This document shows, one piece after another, positions 11,522 to 24,200 of a stretch of DNA of 64,000 bases (the stretch's first letter is position 1; each line of letters opens with the position of its first letter). Where the stretch lies: assembly GCA_010405405.1 (NCBI GenBank), contig MU004231.1, forward strand, positions 3,094,401 to 3,158,400, in the 5' to 3' direction. The DNA comes from Microthyrium microscopicum (Eukaryota > Ascomycota > Dothideomycetes > Microthyriales > Microthyriaceae). The translations under genes were made by a program, and so were the position numbers. Below the pieces are notes generated by a model that saw nothing but the letters and a program-made list of their open reading frames with translations, did no database searches and was not told the origin of the DNA.

Positions 11522-14500
11522 CTACATCTTGCGAACAGTAATAATGCCCAGATATGTGAGCCCGCTTACCGCTGCTGCAAAGCAGCCAACTAAAACTAAC
11601 ATAATTACTAGCCGCCGCGTGTTAGACATTCTGTCAGCCGTCAAGAAGAAGATAAGAACACATGTAGCATACGCCACGATGGATCCAAAAACGAGCCCTC
11701 CAAGCTCCTGTTCCTTAGGATGAATGAATTGCTGTGGATTGAAATTCCATAAGTGCATCCAACCTTTCTCACGTAAGCTGAAATATGCGGTTGTGCAGTA
11801 GGGTGTGCTCATGACCTATGACACATATTAGAAGAGAATTACCTTGAGTTCTTTGACGTCTTTACATTTGTATAGGTGAGTAAGCTCCACGCTAGAATCC
11901 ACAAGGCATTTACAGCTGCAATTGACTTGCCAGCGAGATTGCTGAGGACCGCGTAGATGCACAGAGTGGAGTGCAAAATCGTATGGCGGGTAGATCCAGG
12001 ATCATGGTCTGGGTTTTGGATATGCTGGCGCTGATAATAGAGCATACCTCCATGAGCAGCCAATATGCTAGACATTTGCAAGAAAGCCGATAGACTACCA
12101 AGGACTCCGTAAATCAGTAAACCCCCTAGACCGGTTAGCGATAAGTGATCTCGAAGTGAATCTCTCCTGTTCTGTATAGAGATATTGGCGCCTTCCTCCC
12201 TGACTAAGTACTTAGGAAGTAATATGAACCACATTTACATGGCATGATCCAGAGCGTGACGGGGGGAGTGATACAATCGAAGAATATCTCACCGGAGTCG
12301 CAGCCAAGTCCCTAACAAGAATTAGTAAGGAGTGGTCAATTTAAATAGACAGAACTTACGACTGGAGGGGAGTTAAACATGACATATATTGCTAAAGTAA
12401 TTAGCGCAACATCATTAGAGCGATAGCCCGATTCAGGTGCGAAGAGCTTACCAGGCCCACATGTTCCCCATAGGACCGCCAGGCCGAATGAAATCGCTGA
12501 GCCAAGTCGGAACCACTGCGACCAAGTAATCTCACTCCATTCTGGATATGCTGTGATGGTGGAGATATCTATATTGGTGAAGTGGTCCAGAGCCTCCGCA
12601 GTTCCTGATAGATTTTCTGAACGCGACAATGTGTGGTCCCAGGATCGAGGCTGAGAGAGGCTCTGAGTGCTTAATGTTACCAACTCTATGGCAGCTTCGA
12701 CATCAGTGGTCTTTGAGTCAGTAGCGACTTCATGACTTGACTCGAAAAGTCCGTCTAAACGAAAGGATACTCTACCAGACCCGGTATTGTCAGTTGGGGT
12801 CCCATTGGCTTCCTCAAAACTGGAATATGGGAGCCTGTTTTCTCTGAGATTTTGGCTCATGCTTTCGAAACCATCTACAACGATCTGAACAGCTCGTTCA
12901 GCGGCAAAGAATTTACCTATGAAATTGATAGGCCCTTCTTGCTCTGTGTAAGGTTCCAATTGGCAGCCCAGCCACTTAGGTGTCCGAAGCATTCTATGAA
13001 CATGCTCATCATCGCTTTTGATTTCATGTTCCCATGTGGATCTTCTACGACGCTGGTAGGCAGGAAGAATTCCCGGGCGACTCGTGATAGCAGTTTGCGT
13101 ACGGTGTTGTCTGCTTACACCGCCATCGAGAGCGGAGTAAATCCAATTGTCACCGTGTTGGCTAGTGGAGGAGAAAACTTGTTCCAAGACCCGAGCCTCG
13201 CGCAGGGATTTGATAGCAACTGGACCTGATGTTGCCGGAAACTGGCAACGATAAGTATTGTAGTATTCTTAGCAAAACTATGATGAGGTGCCTACCATCC
13301 AGAGCCATAGCGAACCCATACATATCTTCAAACAGTCAGCAGGCTTCTTGCTTACTGCACTGGCTCATGCGGAAGCCCTAACGACGCTAACATTGGGAGA
13401 CGGAATGCTCGAAGCTCTTCATGCTAGATCTGAGCTGCTACAAGTGAGTGGCTAGCAAATTCGAGGTTGTCTTACCTGCCATTCAAAGCTGCCGGGTGTA
13501 GCAGAAGCACCTGGTATGCTTGAAAAGTCCCCAATAATTGCCAGGATCCAAGCAGCGGCTGCTACTAAGCTTTGAGCAATAAAAGGGAAATCCATCCCTC
13601 TTTGCTTGGCGATAATTGTTTTTCTACCTTCGATCCACCACCAATGATTTCCTGGCAATACGATCAGGCTAGAGAGTAAGCCTGGCCGTGTGCTGAGTCG
13701 GACAGGAGCTTGTAGGAATGATTGCAAAATCGTCTGGGCAGCCGCACACCTGTCTTCTAAGTGGAGAAAGAGAGCGCCGGTTGGTCCGTCAATCAGCTTC
13801 CGTCGCAGCTTGTTGATCCTTTTGCTAACATGTCGTTGATAGCGAACTCCTAGCCAAATATTGGACAAAATCCAAGCCGGGCTGCCAACAGATATAACGC
13901 TGACAAGAGGTGAGCAAATATAGGTAAATTCTTTTTCAGGAACGGCCATATTTTCAGGGACCCAATGTCCGCGCTGTGAGATTCCGGCAAGATACCAATT
14001 GAACTGCGAAGGGTTACTTACATACTAAAAAAGTCACCCCAGTGTGATCCCGTCTGTCTTGCAAGTTGTGCAAAGATTGCCACCCCTGTCAAATTAGCAT
14101 AACTTGAAGATTATAAAACCTCGCTTTATTTGACATGGGGGAACACTTACATGGAAGCAGGAGGCCAGCCGTGGAGCCAGTGAAATCAAGGAATGCAAAT
14201 TTCGAAGGAAGGTCAGCCTACCGTGCATAGCGGAAAGTATTGTGTACCTGTTTTATCGGTCGCCCGCAGAAACGATATAAGTCTTTGGAACGAATGCCTA
14301 CAGCTTTGGCGAACCCAGAAGTAGGCTTTCCGAACTGATCAATGAAAACCGTGATTGTATAATTGGGGAAGCCAGTCCAGCTATCGCACTGTGCGCGATC
14401 GGCAGGATCAATCACTAGATTCTGTCGTATAACGTCTGCATCCGGCCCATTTGTTGTGTTTGTTAATGAACGCAGCACTAAACAAGCGCAGAATGAATCA

Positions 14501-14580
14501 AACTGAACGACCTGCGTGGAATTGACTGCCAGGCTAATTGCAACAAGACTGCCAAGTAGGACGACCTTGTGTTCCAACAT
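11522..14580 (-). CDS. Multi-exon polytopic membrane protein with signal peptide (hypothetical)
   Basis: The frame opens at ATG 14580 with a hydrophobic leader (residues about 5-22). It is followed by about ten exons. Introns that fit both splice signals and phase include 11816-11865, 12204-12292, 12312-12359, roughly 13229-13297, about 13330-13395, about 13448-13485, about 14079-14149 and a very short one at 14218-14247 (30 bases). The product has a small luminal Cys-containing domain, several membrane segments and a long polar loop (about 12600-13200). After that come a conserved-looking GLGCDS turn and three or four further membrane segments. One junction near 14000-14025 does not join in one frame with ordinary signals; at least two alternatives keep the frame. 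No domain is recognised, and the pattern resembles uncharacterised fungal integral membrane proteins. Exon ends are approximate, and mild decay of the gene is possible. Confidence 0.6.
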
Positions 14581-15043
14581 TTTGGCGGCAAGATATTTGA
14601 ATCGTGGATTCAAGGGGAGTGAAATTCAATGGACTGGATAGTATGTAAGCATTCCCATTTGAATATTAAATATACTTGACATGCTATTTGCAAGCCTCAT
14701 GCTGGCCTCGAGATTGGCTATGATAACATTGCATATGCCGCACTTCCACCCCAGCGGTTTTTAGGCAGAATTAAAAAGCAATGTTATTCTAAAGCTTGTT
14801 GGGCTGGAACCAACGTGGTTCAGGATTCTGCCTTGCCAAGCCGGCATTCCTGGGGTGCAGATGGCTTAGCAATCGCTGAAGGAACATGAATGTCGCGAAG
14901 GGTGGAGTTGAGGGCATGAAATAAGACTCAAAACGTTAAGAGGGTCTAGAATTGGCCACTGCGTCATAGAGATACTCTACACCAGGCGGACTCAGGTAGA
15001 CATTCGAAGTAGGCTGACAGATCAAGCAGAGCAGATGAACTTA
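14581..15043. other. Intergenic
   Basis: Upstream region of the minus-strand membrane-protein gene. I see no gene, RNA or repeat in it. Confidence 0.4.
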
Positions 15044-15417
15044 CTAGTAATAATAAGGCAGCCAATAGAACGGGGTCAAGAAGCCAATTGATCCCAGTGT
15101 TCTTGAGAGAGCCTTAGTTGTAGGATTGATTGGTGCCGCCATTGCACCAATGGCCATCAAACTATCAGCGGTACTCTTGATCATCCTGTTCTCTGGAGGA
15201 TGTCGACTCAGATAAGTCTAGGTCCTATCAAAGCATCTGCTGACCGTTGAAGACGTTCCTCTGGCCATCGTGATAGCTGATGAGGTGGTGTCTCATACAT
15301 GTGTACTACTTCAAAATATATAGGTAGGTGCCTAGATTTTGGTAGCAAATGCACAATTGCAGGATTAAGTTGTACTGTTATGCGATCTGATGTGCTCGCA
15401 GCGGGCGAAGTTGCCAT
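15044..15417 (-). CDS. Possible small gene or gene remnant
   Basis: Starting at ATG 15417, an open stretch continues through ERLQR. A possible 38-base intron (GTCAGC..CTGAG, about 15201-15238) leads into a second open stretch that includes RHPPENRMIKSTADSLMAIG and ends at about 15044. The second part finishes in front of a perfect donor GTAAGT, so there may be one more exon that I could not place. No domain is recognised. It sits directly downstream of the MFS gene on the same strand. It could equally be a relic, as the phases only fit with an unusually short intron. Confidence 0.28.
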
Positions 15418-15614
15418 TGCGATGAAACTATCAGGCGTTGAACAACATCCGAACGGCTACAAGGTCCAGGAAGTAGAAGATCTGGTCTGTTCAGCAAAAG
15501 TCTAATTCTTCATAGTTGCATCAGAACTTACGCCTGAGAGATAATATGGCAAGCCTTGCATGCATTACTGAAGTTAGCTTTGTGATATTTCAGAGAGCAA
15601 CCAGTGAAAACAAT

Positions 15615-17233
15615 TTACAGGAGAGGTATTGCAACACACAAGGCCAAGCTGTAGATGAGCGGCAAAGTTACACCTAGGCGACGGGCTCTAAGAAAAGCAA
15701 ACTCACCCATTGCTGATCCCCCAAAGTGAATCCCCTGACTCCATGCAACTGTCATCAGAGGTAATCCGAGGCAAGTCCCTAAAGTTCGCAATATCATAAC
15801 AATAGAATAGTCATTTGCATGAGCCTCTTGATTGCTATCCGCGATCGTGGGTGATCTCACCAAAGACATGGTAAAAACGGGTAATGCTGATCCTGCAGCA
15901 TACAAAATAAGTGCTAAGCGAGAATTAGCTCCTTCATTGCGACTTTGGGAAGATGATGGAACATGGTAACAGTTGCCAAGTCTTAACAGACAGTCCCACT
16001 AATGCAGCTCCAAGAACGGAGAAGGATATGCTAGCTGCCGCTCCAATGATATTTGTAGTAGTCCCTTCAGTGGTCTGTTTGGAGAGATACCGTATAGATG
16101 TAGGTACCACTATGGTTAACAAAATAACATTTATGACGGCCTTGACTGAAAGTAGATATCCCGCGTCAGAGAGTGTCCAACCATAGCGCTTCGAGATATA
16201 TTGAGCTAACAGTGGAGTGTTTGAGCTTGCTAATGATGCGAGGAAGAACACTGACAGAAGCAGTCGGAACCTTGGTCTTTTGAAGGCCTGCATAACTTTT
16301 CTAAGGTCCGAAATAATGCGAGCTGTAAAGGAAGCTACATCCTCCTTAGGTGCATCCCGGGCGCCGGAATTTTGGCCGAGCAGCGGCTCGACTTGACTTG
16401 ATGCCGCGGTGTTCTCTTCAGAGTCCGTAAACTCGTGCGATTGATCTGGCAAGGACCGTGCTATCAGCATAGCTACCAGAAGAGAAGACATCCCGATGAC
16501 AAATGGAAACCAGATAGACCAAGCCATGGTAGTTGCAGCAACAGTTGGTCCAAGTATTGAACTTATATAAGAAATGGAACTCATGTATGCGAACCACGAA
16601 GCCCTGTACATGTTAGTGGTGCTTGTGGCGTATGACTCGTCAAATACCATTGAACATTATTGGTAGTTAGTTCCGTAATGTACGTCGCCATGACTGTGTT
16701 CAACACACAATCGCCTCCACCAAATAGCGATAAGAAAGGAGCGATGAGCATAGCACCAATTGGGAATGTAGCTCTTGCATAGCCTACCACCAAGAGCCAA
16801 GAATACATCAGTGCTAGACCTCCAACATTGAAGCATAAAAACAGTTTTCTGAAGCCTCGATCGGACAACGCAGCATAGGGGATTGTGACAATCAGATCTG
16901 AGGTCGTCAGCTCACTTCATAGCCTCTGCAGGAATGCCCAGTACCGCAGAGAACGTGGAGCGTCTCGACAGCTCCTTGAAGCCAGGCTAGCTGCTGCTGA
17001 ATCATGTCTAGTTTGCATAGGTGCTCCGGGATATCGAGCCCATCTTTGCTGATTAAAGGGTCATGCTGATCATAATAGTCGAAGCAATATCGAGCTTCTA
17101 TGAGCCTGTTGAGCGCGAGGCTGATGATCCGAATGCTGAGATTCTGAAGCCCCAGTATCACCAGAAGAGTACCCAAAGCTTTCAGCCTCTTACGATCAGA
17201 AAGTGCCATGGGAACAATTGTTGATCGTTGCAT
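15615..17233 (-). CDS. MFS transporter, fungal drug/solute efflux type
   Basis: Exons that join in phase: 16945-17233, 16648-16897, 15963-16603, and from 15913 to about 15615. The last part may contain an optional 33-base intron; a further 3' exon reaching about 15530 cannot be excluded. The start is ATG 17233; the open frame reaches 17278 without another ATG. The product of about 510 residues has twelve predicted membrane segments. A loop contains the fungal pattern CKxxxIQ after the first segment. After TM2 there is a motif A-like DLIVTIPYAALSDRG, and a polar central loop (QSHEFTDSEEN..) separates the two halves. The family is the general fungal MFS group, whose N-terminal loops read 'DYYxxHDP...LCK'. 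The substrate cannot be told from sequence. The gene ends about 500 bases before the RIP-degraded element and shows no RIP itself. Confidence 0.82.
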
Positions 17234-17725
17234 GGAGTTGCTGTATTTCAAGGCGTTTGATGCCAAGGCTCTGACCAAACGCGCGTCACACGCGTCGCTT
17301 CAAGCTTGGCGTCAAATATCACTAGCGTATGGGTACGGTAACGGATAAGATAAGACTCCCGTCTTGTGGCGTATCATCTCATCCGCTATAAATACTCCAG
17401 GTCCTCCATTTGTGTTCTCTATTTCTCCTCAATTACAATCGCGTAAAACTCATTTGCTGTGCTCTCGCTCAGTATCTTGGAACATATGTACCCCATCGCC
17501 GTTTCTATGCCATTTTGGCATCTAGATTGCTATGATCGCTGTCCGTACAATGCTTACCTCGTGTCTCTTACGTCTTGAGTATCATTGGATGACGGGTAGA
17601 CCGCATAGCCTTCTGGTCACCTGATTATCATGAAAGGACCAAAAAAGCGTGCAATTCTGATATGGCAACTTCAGAAGTTATTGGCTGTGTTCATCTAGAA
17701 TTGACCACGTGACCAATAGCTCCTG
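17234..17725. other. Promoter region of the MFS gene and left flank of the retroelement
   Basis: About 490 bases of ordinary base composition between the MFS start codon and the target duplication of the LTR element. No gene is seen. The switch from normal to TpA-rich sequence falls at the element edge, so RIP has not visibly leaked into this flank. Confidence 0.5.
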
Positions 17726-17730
17726 CGATT
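17726..17730 (+). repeat. Target-site duplication, left copy (CGATT)
   Basis: The five bases CGATT directly precede the left LTR and recur at 28871-28875 directly after the right LTR. A 5-base duplication is the rule for Ty3/Gypsy integrases. Confidence 0.9.
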
Positions 17731-17882
17731 TGTTGTAAGAATATAAGAAATAAAGCGTGGTTAATTACTATGGGAGTCTAAGGGCCTAATATAGTTTTTA
17801 GGATACGCTAATTAGAGGATTATATTATTCCTAATTAGGTCTTATAATTATCTAATCTCTTAGTATATTTTTTATTATAATA
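17731..17882 (-). repeat. Left LTR (3' LTR in element orientation)
   Basis: 152 bases beginning TGTTGTAAG. It aligns without gaps to 28719-28870, and the differences are only transitions. The half nearest the host flank keeps more G and C than the inner half. Confidence 0.9.
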
Positions 17883-17979
17883 TTCTCCCTTACTAGTATA
17901 AACTCTCTTAAGATTATAAATCCTATAGTTATAGCTTTAATAAATAAGTAAAATAAAAAGAATATTATAATAACTAATA

Positions 17980-18072
17980 GGAGGAGTAGTATAGTGGTAG
18001 TACTTACGATCTCGTGGCAGGCCCTACCTGCTTAAAATTCGTAGGGCATAGGTTTAATTCTTGTCTCCCCCA
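17980..18072 (+). tRNA. tRNA-like sequence inside the retroelement (probably a relic)
   Basis: A cloverleaf can be drawn. The acceptor stem pairs 17980-17986 with 18065-18071 (GGAGGAG against CTCCCCC, one mismatch). The D arm is 17989-18003, with AGTGGTA as its loop. The anticodon stem pairs 18004-18008 with 18040-18044. The T arm is 18048-18064, containing a B-box-like GGTTTAATTC. The anticodon loop region is 31 bases long, which would mean an intron of about 24 bases at the usual place after position 37. That insert contains a perfect 5-base-pair hairpin (GCAGG..CCTGC). The anticodon would read CTC, but RIP may have changed it. The variable loop is only three bases. It could be a tRNA gene carried in the element, a tRNA-derived sequence, or chance. 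Confidence 0.35.
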
Positions 18073-18479
18073 CTACCCTAAAAAGGTAATCGTTACTTAC
18101 TTTTAAAGCTATATTTACCCTTTTTTAGGGAAGGTTATCCTTTCCTTTTTAGTAAGTATAGAGGATAAGCTATAGCTCTTTTTAATACGTTACGGAAGGT
18201 ACAAATTTTTGTATTACGTAATTACTATATATAGCTATAAGATTATCCTTATTAAAGCCCTACTAACTAATAATAGACTAGCGTTAAATTATATAATTAG
18301 AAACTAGCTACGCAAAGCTATACTAAAATAAGCTATAATACTACTAAAGCGTAGTAAAATTAGCATACTAAGATAACTCTTTTATAGCTCTTAGCAACTA
18401 GATTGAAGGATTGGCCCTAGCTTAGTAAGCTTGAAATCTAGCCGCGTAAGGCAAGATTAGACTAAATGACATAGTAGTA

Positions 18480-19150
18480 AATTACGATATCTAGGAACAC
18501 TACGGCTTAGTAAGTATAGTACCTATAGGTTAGTATAAACGGCGCTATAGGATAAGTTAGTAGACTTAGGGGAGGTAACCTAGAATACGCTGAGCTAAAG
18601 GACCCTAGATCTTGGCTTAAAAGCAAAGTACAGCGTAGCAGATAGCCCTTAGTAGACTAACGGCGCTGCCTTAGATTTAGTATTTAACGGCAAGAATGGA
18701 GGGATCTAACATAATAATAAGGAAGGAATCTTGGCCCCTTGGGGGACGACAATATTAGCAACTTTAAGAACTTGAAGTAGTGAACTAAACGGAAGAATAA
18801 TAACTTGTAATGGATACTAGCCTAGAGAGGTGTTACGGTTGGATACTACCTAGAATTTGGCTCTCCTAACCCACTAATGCTTCTATGGCTTGGGAAGCTA
18901 ATGGGGCTTAGCATAGTATTAATAGCCTTAGTATGGATTAGTCTACGGAATATAATAGCGAGGTTTTCCCTTATATAGTTAGCGCCTCAGTTTGCTAAAC
19001 ATGTAGGGATTAGCTAAAGCTAGACTAGGCCTTAGGTCTAGAGTGAGCTAGCTTAGCTAGATTTGGGTAGATTAGCTAATTAGATAAAAGTTTTTACCCG
19101 CTTATTAAGAGTAGCGTCTACATAGCCCATTAGCGTAGCTAAAAGACAAT
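18480..19150. other. Less AT-rich segment of the retroelement
   Basis: This part of the element keeps clearly more G and C than the rest but is still nearly free of CpA and TpG, so it was also hit by RIP and started from a different composition. On the plus strand it has a coding-like look that is opposite in direction to gag-pol. I do not recognise a family. Confidence 0.4.
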
Positions 19151-20649
19151 AAACAAGATTTAATAATATAATAACTAATAAGGAACCTTTACTTAAAACT
19201 TAGGACTATTGCCCTAGTTATACTATAAAATAATCTTTAAGAAGTTATTTTCTTAAAATCTTCCTTAAGATCTAGGTTAAACTATTATAAATAATATTTA
19301 GACGTTTATAGTTCTTAATCTTTTTAGAAAGATTTATTTATATAAAGACTATTAGTAATAATAAATTAAAGAATTATAAGAAGTTTATATAAGCGTATTA
19401 AAGCTACTTAATCTAATAAAAAATATATATAACTTATATTCTAAGGCTTTAAAGAATAAAGTTCGTAAGAAGTAATATATAGGTAGTAATAAAGAACTAG
19501 GTAGTAATTACTAGTTTAAGTAAATATAAAATAGAGGCTTAATCCTATATCTATAAAGTTTTATAATTTATTATCTTCTCTTTTTCTTCTTTATTATACT
19601 TTTATAATACTTTAAGTTAGTAAAAGTAGATTCTCTTTTATACTTTTAATATTATTAAGTATAAATAGCTTTATATATTCCTCTTCTTTAATTCTTAATT
19701 CTTTTTAAGCTCTTAATTATAAGAGCTCTTTAAAATAGCTTTTTATACTAAGCTAACTACGTTACTTTTAAAAATACCTAAAAAGCATAGTACTTACTCT
19801 TAAGTTTCTTAAGCTTAGCGTAATTAAGCTAAATCTTTATAATAAGTTCTAAATTCTACTACTTAGCTTTTAAGTTTAGTTACTTAACCTTATTCTAAAG
19901 AACGTCTATAATTATTTATAAATATACTTAAGCATTTATCTTCTCTAACTAAGGCTTATAGCTAATAAGATAGTATATTAAGATTCCTAAGTATAAGGAA
20001 TAATAATAACTACTTTTCGCCTCTTCTAGCTAGATTTAGTTATTAATAGAGTATTAGCTATCTAAATTCTTCTCTTAAAGAAGCTTACTAGTAGTTTTCT
20101 ATAAGTTACTATAATGTTAATTCTAAAACAAGATAATCTTATAAATAATTACTTATATTTAGACTATATTCTCTAGTTCTAAAAAGTAAGTTCTTTTACT
20201 AATAAAAGTTAGCTTATAAGTAAGCTACTTAAGAAATACCTAAATAAAAGGTAGGTTTTACTAAGAAGAATACTTTAATATAGGTAATATTTTAATAACT
20301 CTAAGAAATAAGTCTCTTAAATTAAAATAAGATTAAGCTATTTATAATATTTAGTACTTATATTACTAATATTTTTAGTCTAGACTATAACTTCTTAAAT
20401 ACTATATTACTTAACTTTATATAAATATATATAAAGTAAGATATAATATATTTTTAAGTTTAAGTAATAAAAGATATACTCTAATATATTTAGAATAGTT
20501 TAATACGTTCTAAAATAATTTTATACTAAGTTATTAATTAAGAGTATAGCTAAAGCTACTACTATTATATAATACCTAAGCTAAAGTAAACTTATAGTAT
20601 TTCTTAAGTATATAAATATATAGTTAGTAAGACTAGCTTCTTAACTATT

Positions 20650-21730
20650 CTTAAAAATAAACTAGAATATATTAAGTCTTTAAGTAAAGAAAAGATAAAG
20701 ATACTATTATATTAGCTTATAAAGAAGTAAAGTAATACGTATAAGACTTTACCTAAGTCTTAAATTAAAGTAGAGCCTAGTTTAAGTTATTATTTAGCTC
20801 TCTTAAAAAAGCTTAATAAGTAGATTTATAAGTATTTACTTAATAATATAGCTTATACTATAGTAAGTAATTAATTAATTTACTTAAACTATTAGCTATA
20901 GATATATAAAAAGAAGACTTAGGATAAGCTTATTTAGGTCCTATAAAATCTTTAGAATTAAAGAGTTAAAATTCCTTAAGAGATCTTAGTATTACTTAAA
21001 TACTACGTTAAGTATAGTTTTACTTAGATTAAGCTAGCTATTATAGTAATAACTAACTTATTATCTAGTAATAATAAGCTATAAGAAGCTATAACTTATA
21101 TTTAGAGTTACTAACCTAACTAGCGTTATAAGAAATATAAATACTACTATATACTTAAGCTTTTAAATAAGGAAGTTATTATTTAGTATAATTATATAGT
21201 CTTCTAAGATATAAAGGGCAATTTTATATTTAATAAGGCTTATATAAATTATACCTTAAATAGTAAATAAGATTACTTATTTATAATAAAGAAGATAAAT
21301 ATAAGTACTATATAATTAATATAAGTAATTACTAAACTACTTATTACTCTTATTTATAGCCCTATTAGTAGCCTATTATCTATACTATCTTTAAGTTATC
21401 TAGAAGCTTTATTAACTACGTTTAGTTTTAGTAGGAAAAAAGTATATTAGCTTACTTATATAGAAGAAGAAATAAAACTAGACTCTTAGAGTTAGTTATC
21501 TTCTAAGGAATAGAAAAAGGTAATATTAGGCTTATATTACTTTAAAACTAGAAAGTAGAAAGTTAGCTTAGGAATTTAGGTTATTTAGGTTTCCTATTTC
21601 TTACTATTAAATATTTTATAAAAAAGCTTTTAATAATAGTCCTAGAGATTACTAAAGAGATTTAAAAATAGCTTATTATATTTAAATAACCTTAGTAATA
21701 GTTCTAAGAATTACTAAAAAAATTTAAAGG
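20650..21730 (+). other. Region of the retroelement with coding-like texture on the strand opposite to pol
   Basis: Read on the plus strand, this stretch shows a long run of one frame with balanced hydrophobic and charged content, unlike its other frames. It lies between the integrase remnant and the 3' LTR and runs against gag-pol. Some large plant Gypsy lineages carry extra and even antisense frames in this position, so this may be an additional element gene, captured host sequence, or a nested insertion. It is broken, and no family is recognised. Confidence 0.3.
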
Positions 21731-22999
21731 TTTAATTTTAGTTATTATTACTTATAATAGTTTACTTAAATTAATAATAAATAAAAGTAATTTCTTATAA
21801 ATAGTTTCCTTAAATAAATATAATTAAGAAAAGTTATAAAAAAGATAATAAAAGGTTAATTTTTCTTTTTTTTCTTATAAATATTTTACTTATATCTATA
21901 TATAAGATAATCTCTTATTTAGGAGTAGCCTTTTATTATCTCTATTCTAATTTTAAATATTATAAACTAGTACTAAGGCGTATAAAACTATTAAGTATTA
22001 TAGTTAGCCTAAATATATTAGTATTCTATAAAAATCCTTTAGTTATATCTATTTTTTATAGTAAACTAAGTTTAGAGTAATTTATAAAAAGAACCTTTAC
22101 TTTTTTAATATCTAATAATAAAGAGTTAATATCCTAATAGCTTTCTTTAGAATTAGATACCTATTTATATAGATTTATTACTTTTAATATAAGCGTATAG
22201 ATAATTAAGGTAGTAATTTTATTATAGCTCCTTAGCTTTAATAATTTATCTTCTTACTCTTATTATTCTAGTAATATAAAGATTAATTCTTAATCTACTA
22301 TAGCTAGAAGGATTTTCTTCCTTACTAAGCTTTAATTTAAAAAGATAAGAATATTATTATTCTTTTTCTTTACTAAATCTTATAGTATTATAGAATATTC
22401 TATTTCTTATATAATTTACTTTATTTACTCTAAATTGCCTTATATTAAAGCTAGAATTAAATTAAGAAGAATATATTCTAATATTATAGAAGTCTCTAAG
22501 TTACTACTTAGATTATAGATAGTTACTATAAGATATTTCTTTTCTTATTTATAAATACCTACTTTAGCTTTCTAAACTTTTCTTATAAAGTTAAAAAAGA
22601 TAATAAATAAACTTAAGTAATATTTCTTAGTACTAAACCTCTTAATATTAATTAACTCTACTAAAAGGTTTCTTAATTTATTAAGCTAGTTTTTCTTAGT
22701 TATAGTAAATATATTTATTTTATTTTTATACTCTTTATTTAGGATACTTTTAAGGTTATCTTTACTTAGTTATTTATACTTAAAGTATAGCTAATTTTAG
22801 TAATAATATTTATTTTCTTCTTATATATATATTTATATAAAGTAATTTCTATAGATAAGGTTTTTAAGTACTTTTCTATTAAGTATCTTAAAAGCGTATA
22901 TTTTTAAAAAGTAAGTCTTTAAGACTTTATAAAAGTTAAACTATACTACTTAAAACTTAGTTTTATTTAAGTTTTTAAAGAGTATATAAAAACTTATAG

Positions 23000-24200
23000 A
23001 GAACTTAATAATAAAGTTCTTTTTTAAAATTATATTACTATTAATAAAGTTTAAGGCTATAGCTTATTTTAATAAAGTATTATAATAGACTTATTTAATA
23101 GTTTTAACTTTCTCTAAGTAATCTTTAGTAATTATATAAATAGAAAATATAATACTAGTTAATTTAGCTTATTTATTTTCCTTTACTTAGCTTATTTTAA
23201 AGTTTTTAGAATCTCTTTTATAAATAAAAAAAAAGGAGATATTCTTAATATAATATAAGCTTATACCTTAGTAGTATAAACTACTTAATCTAAGTATAGA
23301 TTCTAGCTAGCTATAAGTTTTTCTTTTAAGAACTTAGTTAAGAATATACCTAGTAAGCTATTAAATCTCTTAATCTTCTTATTAAACTAGGAGTTATATA
23401 GAGCTATTAAATAGTACTTAGTCTTTATCTATTATAATAAAAATAAAATTATATTTAAAATAAACTAAGGTTTATTATCTAAAGTTAATAATTAAGAAGA
23501 ACTATATTTTAAAATAATTTTCTTATAAATAAATTCTATAACTATAGAAATAATAGTATTTAGTACTACTTTTATAATAAACTATCCTATAATATAATTA
23601 ATTATATAGATAATATACTAGTTTTTAAAAAGACTCTATAAAAGTTTATTAATTAAGTTAATTCTCTAAGCCTTAAATAGCTATAGGTTTTATACTTAAT
23701 AGTAGGACTTATATTTAAGCTTACTTTAATTTATCTATTAAACTTAATATATAAAATAGAACTTAGTAAATTTTTAAAAGTTATTCTTTATTTCTAGCTA
23801 CTAATCCTTTAGTTTAAAGATACTAGTAAGGCTTATATATAATAAGTACTTATACTAATTATATATTTTCTTAATAAGGTCTTAATAGTAGAAAGAATAA
23901 ATATAAAATAAACTAGTAAGTATCTTTATTTTAATAGAATCTATCTTTAAGAATAAATATTTATATTTCTTTTTAATATTACTATTAAGATTAATCTAAA
24001 AATAATTAAGAATACTTTTCTAAAGCCTTTTCTATATACTAATAAAGATAGTATAATTTTTCTTTTCTAATACTTTTTATAAGTCCTATATATAGAGAAT
24101 TTCTTATCTTTTTTACTCTTATAAAGATTTTAATAAAGTAGCTTATATCTTAAAAGATAAATTATTATTACTATTTTTAAGCTTTATTTCCTAAATAGTA
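23000..24200 (-). other. Integrase remnant of the LTR element
   Basis: Around 23880-23950 the minus strand reads with the pattern of the core domain of Ty3/Gypsy integrases (the 'DFI..LP' neighbourhood). It lies downstream of the reverse transcriptase remnant in element orientation. The limits are approximate. Confidence 0.6.
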
